From Demequina silvatica (lineage in GTDB: Bacteria; Actinomycetota; Actinomycetes; Actinomycetales; Demequinaceae), in contig NZ_BBMA01000006.1 of the NCBI RefSeq assembly GCF_000971215.1, forward strand, positions 62,001 through 126,000: DNA of 64,000 nt. Reading direction: 5' to 3'. The translations under genes were made by a program, and so were the position numbers. Under the pieces are notes generated by a model. It was not told the origin of the DNA and searched no databases. It saw nothing but the letters and a program-made list of their open reading frames with translations. Of the stretch, positions 37,296-44,895 are shown one piece after another; the first letter of the stretch is position 1; each line of letters begins with the position of its first letter.

Positions 37296-38648
37296 ATGAC
37301 CAACCCCGCCTACGCCTTCGAGACCCTCCAGATCCACGCCGGCCAGACCCCCGACGCGGAGACCGGCGCCCGCGCCCTCCCCATCTACCAAACGACGAGC
37401 TTTGTCTTCGAGGACACCCACCAGGCGGCGGCCCGCTTCGCGCTCGGCGAGCTCGGCCCCATCTACACCCGCCTGGGCAACCCCACCACCGAGGCCGTCG
37501 AGAATCGCATCGCGGCACTCGAGGGAGGCGTCGGCGCCCTCCTCGTCGCCTCCGGATCCGCCGCCAACACCCTCGCGATCCAGAACCTCGCGCAGGCCGG
37601 AGACCACATCGTCGCCAGCCCGTCCCTCTACGGCGGCACGTACAACCTGTTCCAGCACACGCTCCCCCGGTTCGGCATTGAGGTCACCTTCGTCGACAAC
37701 CCCGACGACCCGCAGGAATGGGCCCGAGCAATCCGCCCCAACACCAAGGCCTTCTTCGGCGAGTCGATCTCCAACCCCAAGCAGGACCTCCTCGACATCG
37801 AGGCCGTCGCCGCCGTCGCCCACACACACGGCATCCCCCTCATCGTCGACAACACCGTCGCCTCCCCGTACCTCATCAACCCCATCGCGTGGGGCGCCGA
37901 CATCGTCACCCACTCCGCCACCAAGTACCTGGGCGGGCACGGCACCGCGATCGGCGGCGTGATCGTCGACGCGGGCACGTTCGACTACGCGCAGCACCCC
38001 GACCGCTTCCCGGGCTTCAACTCCCCCGACCCGAGCTACAACGGCCTCACCTACGCGCGCGACCTCGGCGTAGAAAGCCCCCTCGGCGCCAACCTCGCCT
38101 ACATCCTCAAGGCCCGCGTCCAGCTCCTGCGCGACACGGGCGCGGCCATCAGCCCGTTCAACGCGTTCCTCATCGCGCAGGGCATCGAGACCCTCTCCCT
38201 CCGCGTCGAGCGCCACGTCGAGAACGCCAAGAAGGTCGCCGACTTCCTCGAGGGCCACCCCCAGGTCGAATCGGTCGCGTACAGCGGGCTGAGCAGCAGC
38301 CCGTGGCACCACCTCCAGCGCAAGTACGCGCCCAAGGGCGGCGGCGCGGTCCTCGCATTCGAGATCCGCGGCGGCAAGGAGGCGGGCCAGGCCTTCGTCG
38401 ACGCGCTCGAGCTGCACTCCCTGGTCGCGAACATCGGCGACGTCCGCTCGCTCGCCATCCACCCCGCCACCACCACGCACTCGCAGCTCACGGAGTCGCA
38501 GCAGCGCGCGGCCGGCGTCACCCCCGGCCTGGTCCGCCTCGCCGTCGGGATCGAGCACATCGACGACATCCTCGGCGACCTCGGCACCGGCTTCGAGGCC
38601 GCGGCGGCCACGGCCGCCCAGAGGGACGATGCGGCGGTCGCCTCGTGA
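37296..38648 (+). CDS. metY: O-acetylhomoserine aminocarboxypropyltransferase (sulfhydrylase)
   Basis: A 450-residue PLP enzyme of the Cys/Met metabolism family that makes homocysteine from O-acetylhomoserine and sulfide. It shows ETLQIHAGQTPDAETGARAL, YQTTSFVFED, YTRLGNPTTEAVENRIAALE, ASGSAANTLAI, the PLP lysine in HSATKYLGGHGTAIGG and VRLAVGIEHIDDI. The C-terminal tail QRDDAAVAS is encoded by an exact 11-mer. Its stop overlaps the GTG of metX (GTGA), so the two methionine enzymes are coupled. The ATG has AGGAG nearby. Confidence 0.96.
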   Translation: MTNPAYAFETLQIHAGQTPDAETGARALPIYQTTSFVFEDTHQAAARFALGELGPIYTRLGNPTTEAVENRIAALEGGVGALLVASGSAANTLAIQNLAQAGDHIVASPSLYGGTYNLFQHTLPRFGIEVTFVDNPDDPQEWARAIRPNTKAFFGESISNPKQDLLDIEAVAAVAHTHGIPLIVDNTVASPYLINPIAWGADIVTHSATKYLGGHGTAIGGVIVDAGTFDYAQHPDRFPGFNSPDPSYNGLTYARDLGVESPLGANLAYILKARVQLLRDTGAAISPFNAFLIAQGIETLSLRVERHVENAKKVADFLEGHPQVESVAYSGLSSSPWHHLQRKYAPKGGGAVLAFEIRGGKEAGQAFVDALELHSLVANIGDVRSLAIHPATTTHSQLTESQQRAAGVTPGLVRLAVGIEHIDDILGDLGTGFEAAAATAAQRDDAAVAS

Positions 38649-39847
38649 GCGACCACGTCGAGACCGCGTGGGATCCGGTGGGCCGGACGCCCAAGCCGAT
38701 CCCCGCATCGTCCGCCTGGCGCCCGGGCGACCACCCCGGGAACCGGAGGTTCCTGGACCTGGGGTGGCTGCCGCTCGAGGCTGACCCGCGCGGCGGCATC
38801 GAGGCGACCCTCGCGTACGAGACGTGGGGCACCCTCAACGCCGACGCGACCAACGCGGTCTACGTGGCGCACGCGTTCACGGGCGACAGCCACGTGGCCG
38901 GCGAGCGCGCCGAGGGCCACCTCACGGGCGGCTGGTGGAACGGGCTCGTGGGCCCGGGCAAGCCGATCGACACGGACCGGTACTTCGTGGTGAGCGCGAA
39001 CGTGCTGGGTGGATGCCAGGGTTCCACGGGGCCGGCGCACCCGCACCCGGAGGACGGGCGGCCGTGGGGCTCGCAGTTCCCGTACGTCACGCTGCACGAC
39101 ATGGTGGTCGCCGAATCCCGCCTCGCCGACCACCTCGGGATCGACGCGTGGGCGCTGGTGATCGGGCCGTCGATGGGCGGGATGCGCGCGGTCGAGTGGG
39201 CCGCCAGCTTCCCCGAGCGCGTGCGCGCGATCGGAGCGATCGGCGCGACGGCCGCCACCACGGCGGACCAGATCGCGTGGCACGCGACGCAGGGCGCGGC
39301 CATCCGGCTGGACCCGCACTTCCGCGACGGCGACTACTACGACGCCGCTCCCGGCGAGGGCCCGCACACGGGGCTCGGGATCGCGCGGGCGATCGCGCAC
39401 ACCACCTACCGGTCGGGGCCGGAGCTCAACGCGCGGTTCGGGCGCGACGCGCAGGACGGGGACGTGCTGCGACCGGAGGGGATCTTCGCGGTCGAGTCCT
39501 ACCTGGACCACCACGCGGACAAGCTCGCGCGCCGCTTCGACGCGAACACCTACCTGCGGATGCTGCACGCGATCAACACCCACGACGTGGGCCGCGGCCG
39601 CGGCGGCGTCGAGGCCGCGCTGTCCCGTTACGAGGGCGAGGCGCTGGTGGTCGCGATCGACTCCGACCGGCTCTACCCGCTCAGCGACTCGGAGCGGCTG
39701 GCCGCGGCGCTCCCCCGTTGCGAGGGCGTCACGCTGCTCCACTCGGAGGTGGGCCACGACGGCTTCCTAGTCGAGGGGTCAGGCCTGGACGATGCGGTGC
39801 GCGCCATCCTCGCGAAGGTCGAGGAGGGCGTGGCGGTGGTTCGGTAA
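38645..39847 (+). CDS. metX: Homoserine O-acetyltransferase, second paralogue
   Basis: A 400-residue homologue of the protein at 30485, with LAYETWGTLN, AFTGDSHVAGE, Ser176 in GPSMGGMRAVEW, RRFDANTYLRML, Asp in AIDSDRLYPLS and His in GHDGFLVEG. The triad is intact. It is coupled to metY and so is likely the main methionine-pathway enzyme. The two copies share the N-terminal pattern PIPAS-AWR-GDHPG, pointing to duplication within the genome rather than unrelated import. Why both are kept is not clear from sequence. Confidence 0.94.
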   Translation: MSDHVETAWDPVGRTPKPIPASSAWRPGDHPGNRRFLDLGWLPLEADPRGGIEATLAYETWGTLNADATNAVYVAHAFTGDSHVAGERAEGHLTGGWWNGLVGPGKPIDTDRYFVVSANVLGGCQGSTGPAHPHPEDGRPWGSQFPYVTLHDMVVAESRLADHLGIDAWALVIGPSMGGMRAVEWAASFPERVRAIGAIGATAATTADQIAWHATQGAAIRLDPHFRDGDYYDAAPGEGPHTGLGIARAIAHTTYRSGPELNARFGRDAQDGDVLRPEGIFAVESYLDHHADKLARRFDANTYLRMLHAINTHDVGRGRGGVEAALSRYEGEALVVAIDSDRLYPLSDSERLAAALPRCEGVTLLHSEVGHDGFLVEGSGLDDAVRAILAKVEEGVAVVR

Positions 39848-39856
39848 GCGCGCGAG

Positions 39857-39883
39857 GCGGCGCGGCCCCGTGGGGCCGCCGCC
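39857..39883. terminator. Convergent terminator after metX
   Basis: GCGGCCCC and GGGGCCGC form a tight stem extended by GGCG/CGCC on the outside. It lies between the metX stop and the stop of the convergent exported-protein gene and can serve both. Confidence 0.65.
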
Positions 39884-39889
39884 AGTCTG

Positions 39890-40861
39890 CTAGACCGAGG
39901 TGGTCCCAGGGAGCTCGGTGACCGCGCCGCTCGCGGTCGGCGAGGTACCACGGAACTTGAGCGTGAAGGCGACCGGGTTGTTCTTGTTCGCGTTCGCGAC
40001 TCTCGGAATCATGAACACGAACTGCGTCGCGTTGTACGACGGAGCCAGGGTGCCTGCAACGAGCGGGAATCGGAAGGTGGTGGTACCTGCGGCGGTGTCG
40101 ACCGTCGAGTCCGCGTAGGACCACGCGCTGGTCCACGCCGCCACCTGCGGGGTGCCCGCACCGAGCGTGTTGGTCGCCACGGTGACGTAAGCAGCGAGAC
40201 CGACGATGCTGGCAGTGTTGTCCGAGGGGTTCGCGAGGATCGCGCCCTGGAGGTTCGTGTAGCGGGTGTTCCCGCTTCCCCCGACATCGCCTTGGGGCCC
40301 GTAGTTCCAAGCAAGGACCGAGTAGGCACCGACCGGAGCGGTCGTGTCGCTCGACTGCACCGAGGCGGTGTTGGACGTGCCCGCCGCGCGCACGGTGAGC
40401 GACGTGGCGGTGCGGTCGGTCGTCTTGGGGATGCTTGCGACGAGAGGCGCGGTGGGTGCAGCGGCGGTGACGTCACCCGTCCACGCGAATACGACCGTGC
40501 GCGTGGCGCCGACCTGCGCCTCGGTGGACTCGTATGCCCAGCCGGCGCTCGAGGTCGACGGCGTACCGGAGCCGAGCCGCGCCGCCGGGACAGCGATACG
40601 CACCTTCACCAGCGAAACAGGGTGGTCCGCCTGAGGTGCACCGTCGCCGACATACGCGGCGGTCGCCCTAACTGTGAAGGTGGTCGTGTCTTGGATCGCA
40701 GACACTCCCGCGAGCACCAGCCCGCCGGTGACGGCGGGCGAGGCTGCAGCAGCGGGCGAGGCCGTCGCGATGAGCACCGCAGGCGCGGACCACGCCATGC
40801 CCTGGACGATGCGGCGGCGCGAGACAGCGCCGGAGCGCACGGAGTCCTTCTGAATGGTCAT
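39890..40861 (-). CDS. Exported protein with double-arginine signal, large paralogue
   Basis: A 323-residue protein. The N-terminus has SRRRIVQGMAWSAPAVLIAT and then ASPAAAAS, a Tat-like signal with a short hydrophobic core and AxA cleavage site near residue 40. The mature protein is rich in Thr, Ser, Ala and Val with alternating polar-hydrophobic strands (TTTFTVRATAAYVGD, TTFRFPLVAGTL), suggesting an all-beta surface or fibre protein. A paralogous signal lies in the gene at 41028. The ATG at 40861 aligns with the paralogue; GTG 40840 with AAGGA upstream is a strong alternative. The function is unknown. Confidence 0.65.
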   Translation of the reverse strand: MTIQKDSVRSGAVSRRRIVQGMAWSAPAVLIATASPAAAASPAVTGGLVLAGVSAIQDTTTFTVRATAAYVGDGAPQADHPVSLVKVRIAVPAARLGSGTPSTSSAGWAYESTEAQVGATRTVVFAWTGDVTAAAPTAPLVASIPKTTDRTATSLTVRAAGTSNTASVQSSDTTAPVGAYSVLAWNYGPQGDVGGSGNTRYTNLQGAILANPSDNTASIVGLAAYVTVATNTLGAGTPQVAAWTSAWSYADSTVDTAAGTTTFRFPLVAGTLAPSYNATQFVFMIPRVANANKNNPVAFTLKFRGTSPTASGAVTELPGTTSV

Positions 40862-41027
40862 GGGGGGCGACCTATCTTCCTCAACTAGCGGCGCCCCTCA
40901 GCGAGCACCGCGGAAGGCTAGATTACAGCGTCATAGGAGATACGAGGCGCACCAAACGTGCGCGAGGTGTACGCGTTGGCGCCGTTCCACGAGTGTTCGA
41001 CGCGGCAAGGGCACCGAGCTGGCTACG

Positions 41028-41612
41028 TTAGGTGGCGGGCGAGAGGTTCACGGACGGCATGGTGTTGGTGCCGCCGTACTGTCCCTGCACGCGAGCGAGA
41101 GCAATCGTGCCGACGTTGGTGAAGGCGACCGAAACACCGCTCGTCACGGCGTCGTCTGCCAGAGGACCGTTGTAGCGGACAATCAGGACGCCGTCGACTG
41201 GCGCTGTCTGCTTGCCATCCGAGGCCTGGCGGGTCTCCGTTGTCACCTCGGACCAGCCGTCGCCCGCAATCACCCACGAAGGCGCCACCCAGGTGTTGCC
41301 GTTGCGGTTGAATCGCTGGAATTCGATCCGAATCTCCGTGCGGGTGATGGCGTACGTCGAGTTGTTGTCCACGCGCTGAACTGTCGCAGTTACGGTGCGG
41401 GCCGAGGCCGCAGTGCCACCCGAACCTGTAATCGTTTGCTTTCCCGAGTTCCCGACAACACCGAAGAGCGGCGTCATCAGGGGGTCCGAACCGGCGAACG
41501 CCGGCGCCGCGGTAGCGATAAGTACCGCAGGCGTGGCCCACGCGGCACCCTGCACCAGGCGGCGACGCGAGATCCCCGCACCCGACCGAGCGTTGGTCGA
41601 CTCGACAGTCAT
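41028..41612 (-). CDS. Exported protein with double-arginine signal, small paralogue
   Basis: A 194-residue protein starting TVESTNARSGAGISRRRLVQ after Met and continuing GAAWATPAVLIATAAPAFAG, almost the same signal as in the gene at 39890. The mature part is beta-rich (YAITRTEIRIEFQRFNRNGN, NTWVAPSWVIAG) with no recognised domain. GAGGGG precedes the ATG. It ends with TAA, less common in this GC-rich DNA. The pair follows the PqqD-kinase operon on the same strand and could be its exported targets or simply surface proteins of the same island; the link is positional only. The 166-bp gap 40862-41027 shows nothing notable. Confidence 0.65.
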   Translation of the reverse strand: MTVESTNARSGAGISRRRLVQGAAWATPAVLIATAAPAFAGSDPLMTPLFGVVGNSGKQTITGSGGTAASARTVTATVQRVDNNSTYAITRTEIRIEFQRFNRNGNTWVAPSWVIAGDGWSEVTTETRQASDGKQTAPVDGVLIVRYNGPLADDAVTSGVSVAFTNVGTIALARVQGQYGGTNTMPSVNLSPAT

Positions 41613-41729
41613 GAAGTACCCCTCAGTGCTCATGAGCGCGCCCCTCAGCGGACGCGTTTGCCCTGAGAGTAGCGGCACCCGGCGCCATTGACCACACAGT
41701 TAACGCGGAAGTTACTCAACGCGCAGGAA

Positions 41730-41879
41730 TCATGCGGCGTTCATCGCCGCGTAGGTGAGCATCACCACCACCACCGTGATCGAGACGATGATCGCCCAGC
41801 CCGGCATCCCACCGTGCTCGCGCACCAGCCAGTGACGATGCCCCATCGGCGTGTAGGAGCGCTGACGCCGTCTTGCCAT
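41730..41879 (-). CDS. 49-residue single-helix membrane peptide
   Basis: A small gene with GGGGGG before the ATG. The peptide has a basic start (ARRRQRSYTPMGHRHWLVRE), a Gly-Gly, then a helix (GWAIIVSITVVVVMLTYAAM). It lies 75 bp after the second PqqD gene on the same strand, and before the two exported paralogues. A membrane peptide next to PqqD-type peptide-binding proteins could be a modified precursor, with Gly-Gly as a processing site, but a plain structural membrane peptide is equally possible. Confidence 0.55.
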   Translation of the reverse strand: MARRRQRSYTPMGHRHWLVREHGGMPGWAIIVSITVVVVMLTYAAMNAA

Positions 41880-41954
41880 GAGTGACCCCCCAGTAACCCA
41901 GACGCTGTCATGGAGGCTAGCGAGCGACATGCGATCTGTGAAGAGCCACGCATA

Positions 41955-42233
41955 TCAGTCTCGGGAGACGAGTCCCAGTTCTATCAACGCGACGACGAAC
42001 GCCTCGACATCGGCCGCGATCTCGCCGGCGTCGATCCCATACGCCTCCGCGAGCTCGTCCACGATCGCGTCCACGTCCCGCGTGCCGTCGATCCGTGCCC
42101 AGATCTCGAACGACGACCCCTCGAACAGGTGCGGCACCTGCTGCGCCTCGATGCGTGGGAGGTTCAGCACCACCGCGTACTCGTCATGGAGCACCTCGGC
42201 GATCCCGGACGCGCGGCTGAGTTCGCCGGTCAT
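41955..42233 (-). CDS. PqqD-family peptide-binding protein, second copy
   Basis: A 92-residue winged-helix PqqD/RRE domain: the beta part DEYAVVLNLPRIEAQQVPHL, then EGSSFEIWARIDGTRDVDAI and the helix DELAEAYGIDAGEIAADVEA ending FVVALIELGLV. PqqD proteins bind a leader peptide or a partner protein for modification. Its ATG overlaps the nucleotidyltransferase stop (ATGA). It ends the tightly overlapped part of the operon. The binding partner is unknown. Confidence 0.85.
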   Translation of the reverse strand: MTGELSRASGIAEVLHDEYAVVLNLPRIEAQQVPHLFEGSSFEIWARIDGTRDVDAIVDELAEAYGIDAGEIAADVEAFVVALIELGLVSRD

Positions 42234-43186
42234 CGCAGGTCTCCGTCGAGGATCGACGCGTCCGTCACACCACGACGGGCCAGCACGCGGCCCCAGAGAG
42301 CGCGCGGGGCGGCACGCAGGCCGCGGACGATGCGCGCCCACCGGCCGTGGATAGCCGAACCGCGGCCGGGGGGAACCTCGGGATGGACGCGTCGAAACTC
42401 GGCCTCGCGCGGCCAGATCATGCGGGCAACCATGCCGGGCTTCGCCCGCCATCTTGTTCGACCGATCAGGATCATCCATTGAGCCGTGGTCTCCCCACGC
42501 CCACCCACACGTGCGCGCCAGGCGTCGAGCGCGGGGTCTGCGCCGTAAGGCGTCGCCGTTGGCAAGTCGACCCCGAGGCGCTCCAGCACTGGCCGCGCCG
42601 TGTCCGCCGCGCCCGCCGCGATCGCGAGCGCCACCACGTCGGCACGGTCATGGTCGTCGAGCCCCGGCAGCACCTCATCCACGAGTCGCCGGATCTCGGC
42701 AGCGTGGCGCGGCGTCTGCGCCGGTGTCCTCAGCGCGTGTAGTGCGGCGATGAGGATCGCGCCGGACCGGTCGACCATGTCGATCTCGACGCCCGCGAGC
42801 GTCAACGGCTGGCGCCGGGACCAGAGCTCGTCGAACACCTGCTGCTGCTGCTGCGCAAGGAAGCCGGGGAACTGGACGTGCGCGTCGATGTCGCATGGCC
42901 ACGCGTCGTGGATCAACGTCACCGAGTGAATCGCCTTCGGACCGATGCCGTCCCCGGCTGGCCGCTCATGCCAGCCGTACCGTTGCAGCGCCTCGACGTA
43001 CGTGCCGAATCCATCTGGAGACACCATCACGTCGGCGTCGGCGCTGACGCGCTCCGCTCGGAGGCCATGCGCGGCGGCGCTCGGGCCCTTGATCACCAGC
43101 ACGCGGATCCCGGCCCGCCGCGCGACCTCGACCGCGAGCGCGTGCGCAAGCGGCACGGCATCCGCGGTCGCGAGCGCGGCGTTCAC
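42230..43186 (-). CDS. Nucleotidyltransferase (NTP_transf_5-like)
   Basis: A 318-residue protein of the uncharacterised nucleotidyltransferase family PF14907. Features are VLVIKGPSAAAHGLRAERVS at residues 29-48 and the metal-binding SADADVMV with Asp50 and Asp52, followed by LIHDAWPCDIDAHVQFPGFL. The carboxylates are intact, so activity is plausible; the acceptor is unknown. It overlaps both PqqD genes by four bases (GTGA and ATGA). The same kinase-PqqD-nucleotidyltransferase set occurs elsewhere beside polysaccharide or peptide genes without a proven function. Confidence 0.85.
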   Translation of the reverse strand: MNAALATADAVPLAHALAVEVARRAGIRVLVIKGPSAAAHGLRAERVSADADVMVSPDGFGTYVEALQRYGWHERPAGDGIGPKAIHSVTLIHDAWPCDIDAHVQFPGFLAQQQQQVFDELWSRRQPLTLAGVEIDMVDRSGAILIAALHALRTPAQTPRHAAEIRRLVDEVLPGLDDHDRADVVALAIAAGAADTARPVLERLGVDLPTATPYGADPALDAWRARVGGRGETTAQWMILIGRTRWRAKPGMVARMIWPREAEFRRVHPEVPPGRGSAIHGRWARIVRGLRAAPRALWGRVLARRGVTDASILDGDLR

Positions 43187-43500
43187 TCGGGCGAGTCCAC
43201 CGTCATCACGCCTCGCGAGACCAGCACCGTGATGATGTCGCGGGCCATGTCGCTCGGGTCGACCGCGCCGGGCTCCCCGAACTCGAGCACGAGCCGTCGG
43301 CCCAGGTCCGCGACCGTGATCCCGCGTCGCGACGCAAGCACCGCCTCGGTCGCCACCGGCGACAGCAGCGTGACGTCGTTACCGGCCAGGACGAGCATCT
43401 CGCCGCCTCGCTCAAGGGCGTCATCCCATGCGGACCGGACCACCGCATCGTCCGGAAGCCTGTACGGGTCGGTAGCCTCGTCCACCAGCATGTCGGTCAT
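43183..43500 (-). CDS. PqqD-family peptide-binding protein, first copy
   Basis: A 105-residue protein. The first part (TDPYRLPDDAVVRSAWDDAL, ERGGEMLVLAGNDVTLLSPV) and the second (ATEAVLASRRGITVADLGRR, then DMARDIITVLVSRGVMTVD) give the PqqD-like strand and helix pattern. It is coupled by four-base overlaps to the kinase gene upstream and the nucleotidyltransferase downstream. It diverges strongly from the second copy, so the two may bind different partners. Confidence 0.8.
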   Translation of the reverse strand: MTDMLVDEATDPYRLPDDAVVRSAWDDALERGGEMLVLAGNDVTLLSPVATEAVLASRRGITVADLGRRLVLEFGEPGAVDPSDMARDIITVLVSRGVMTVDSPE

Positions 43501-44894
43501 CGCGCCCCTTCGAAAAGGGTCGGCATGAGCGGCAGAAGGTCGCGCGACTCGGCGTATCGGATCCGGACCAGGCCACCGATCGACTCGACCAGGTCCGCGA
43601 GCGTGTGCAGCTTCTGCGGCAGCCGGGACAGGTAGGACACCTGCTCGGCCAGGTGAGCGAGACCGTGCAGCAGCGGCAGCTCCTCAACCACCGGGTCCGA
43701 CCCGACCGAGGCATCCCGCTCCACCAGGGCGAGGCGCACCAAACGCAGCCGCCCCGATGGCGGAGACATGAGGTCGAGCGACTCGGGCCCCCACTGTTCC
43801 TTGGTGGGGCTCGTACCGTCGAGCACGGACAGCGGCTTCGGGTACGGCAGCACGGTGCGGCCCACATCGATCGCGAGGGTCTCGTCGGTGACATAGCCGT
43901 AGTGGGCACCGAGAGTGCGCGACAACGTGGTCTTGCCCGTGCCCGAGGGTGCGATGAAGCCGACGACGTCGCCGTCGGGCGAGGCGAGTCCGGCCGCATG
44001 GAGCATCACAAGCGATCCCACGCGCTGCTCGATCGCCCGCACCGTCACCGCGGAGGACAGGTAGTGCAGCGCCCGCTCGACGTCGGGATACGCCAGCACA
44101 CCGCGACTGCGGGCCTCAGCGAGCACTTCGGGATCACGGTCGACCATCACGTCGACGCGGGCCTCGGGCTCGCCGTCCGGGATCACGCACCGTCCCCAGG
44201 CGCGGTGGCCCGCCGCTGCGAGCGCCTCGCGCTCCGAGCCCTCGCAATGGACCGCGACCGTCACGCCGAACGCGTCGACCAGGCACGTCGCCGAGTCGCC
44301 ATCCGAGCCGGACGCCACCACCTGATGTGGCGGCGCCATCGCCGCCCAGAGGTCGGCGATCCACATGGTCGCCTCGTTGATCCGCTCGCCGACCGCGTGG
44401 GCGCGGTCCTCGAGCCGCTCCCACGGCGGCAGCTCCCAGTCGGAGGGCAGGTCATGACGACGCCGCGTGCGCTCGAGGATGGCGGCGTGCTCGCGCAGCG
44501 GCGCGATCATGCTCAGGCCATCATAGAGGTGCGCGAACTCGGACATGGTGAAGGAACGGCCCAGTGCGCGCGGGTGCCGGCGGACCAGCTCGTCACGCTC
44601 GATGCCCGTACCGACCACGAAGAGATCGGTCGACTCGACCATCGCGTCGCTGAGCGAGCGCGCCCTGAAACCCTGGACGCTGCCGCCCTGCTCGAGGATG
44701 ACTTCGCGCGCGAGGTCCTGCATGGCCGCGCCGTCTTCGGCGTTGAGCCCAGCCGAGGTGATGCGGATCCGGTCTGCTCCCACGCCGCGCGCCCAGAGGT
44801 GCTTGCGCAGCAGCCGCTCCCCCACCACCGAGCGCCCGGTGTTGGTGGCGTCGACGATCAGGACGCGGAATGCGATCCCGGACTCCCACGGCAT
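43497..44894 (-). CDS. Inactive LMW-phosphatase domain fused to HprK-like kinase
   Basis: A 465-residue two-domain protein. Residues 8-185 follow the low-molecular-weight tyrosine phosphatase fold: the P-loop reads IVDATNTGRSVVGERLLRK at 13-31, where the family has V-C-x-G-N-x-C-R-S-P. Asp15 replaces the catalytic Cys, and ELPPWERLE near 154-162 replaces the general-acid DP loop. Arg21 and Ser22 remain. Residues 195-465 resemble HprK serine kinase/phosphorylase, with Walker A IAPSGTGKTTLSRTLG at 314-329 and DETLAID at 337-343. It starts one base after the BY-kinase stop and overlaps the first PqqD. A phosphotyrosine-reading role for the dead domain is inference. Confidence 0.82.
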   Translation of the reverse strand: MPWESGIAFRVLIVDATNTGRSVVGERLLRKHLWARGVGADRIRITSAGLNAEDGAAMQDLAREVILEQGGSVQGFRARSLSDAMVESTDLFVVGTGIERDELVRRHPRALGRSFTMSEFAHLYDGLSMIAPLREHAAILERTRRRHDLPSDWELPPWERLEDRAHAVGERINEATMWIADLWAAMAPPHQVVASGSDGDSATCLVDAFGVTVAVHCEGSEREALAAAGHRAWGRCVIPDGEPEARVDVMVDRDPEVLAEARSRGVLAYPDVERALHYLSSAVTVRAIEQRVGSLVMLHAAGLASPDGDVVGFIAPSGTGKTTLSRTLGAHYGYVTDETLAIDVGRTVLPYPKPLSVLDGTSPTKEQWGPESLDLMSPPSGRLRLVRLALVERDASVGSDPVVEELPLLHGLAHLAEQVSYLSRLPQKLHTLADLVESIGGLVRIRYAESRDLLPLMPTLFEGAR

Positions 44895-44895
44895 G

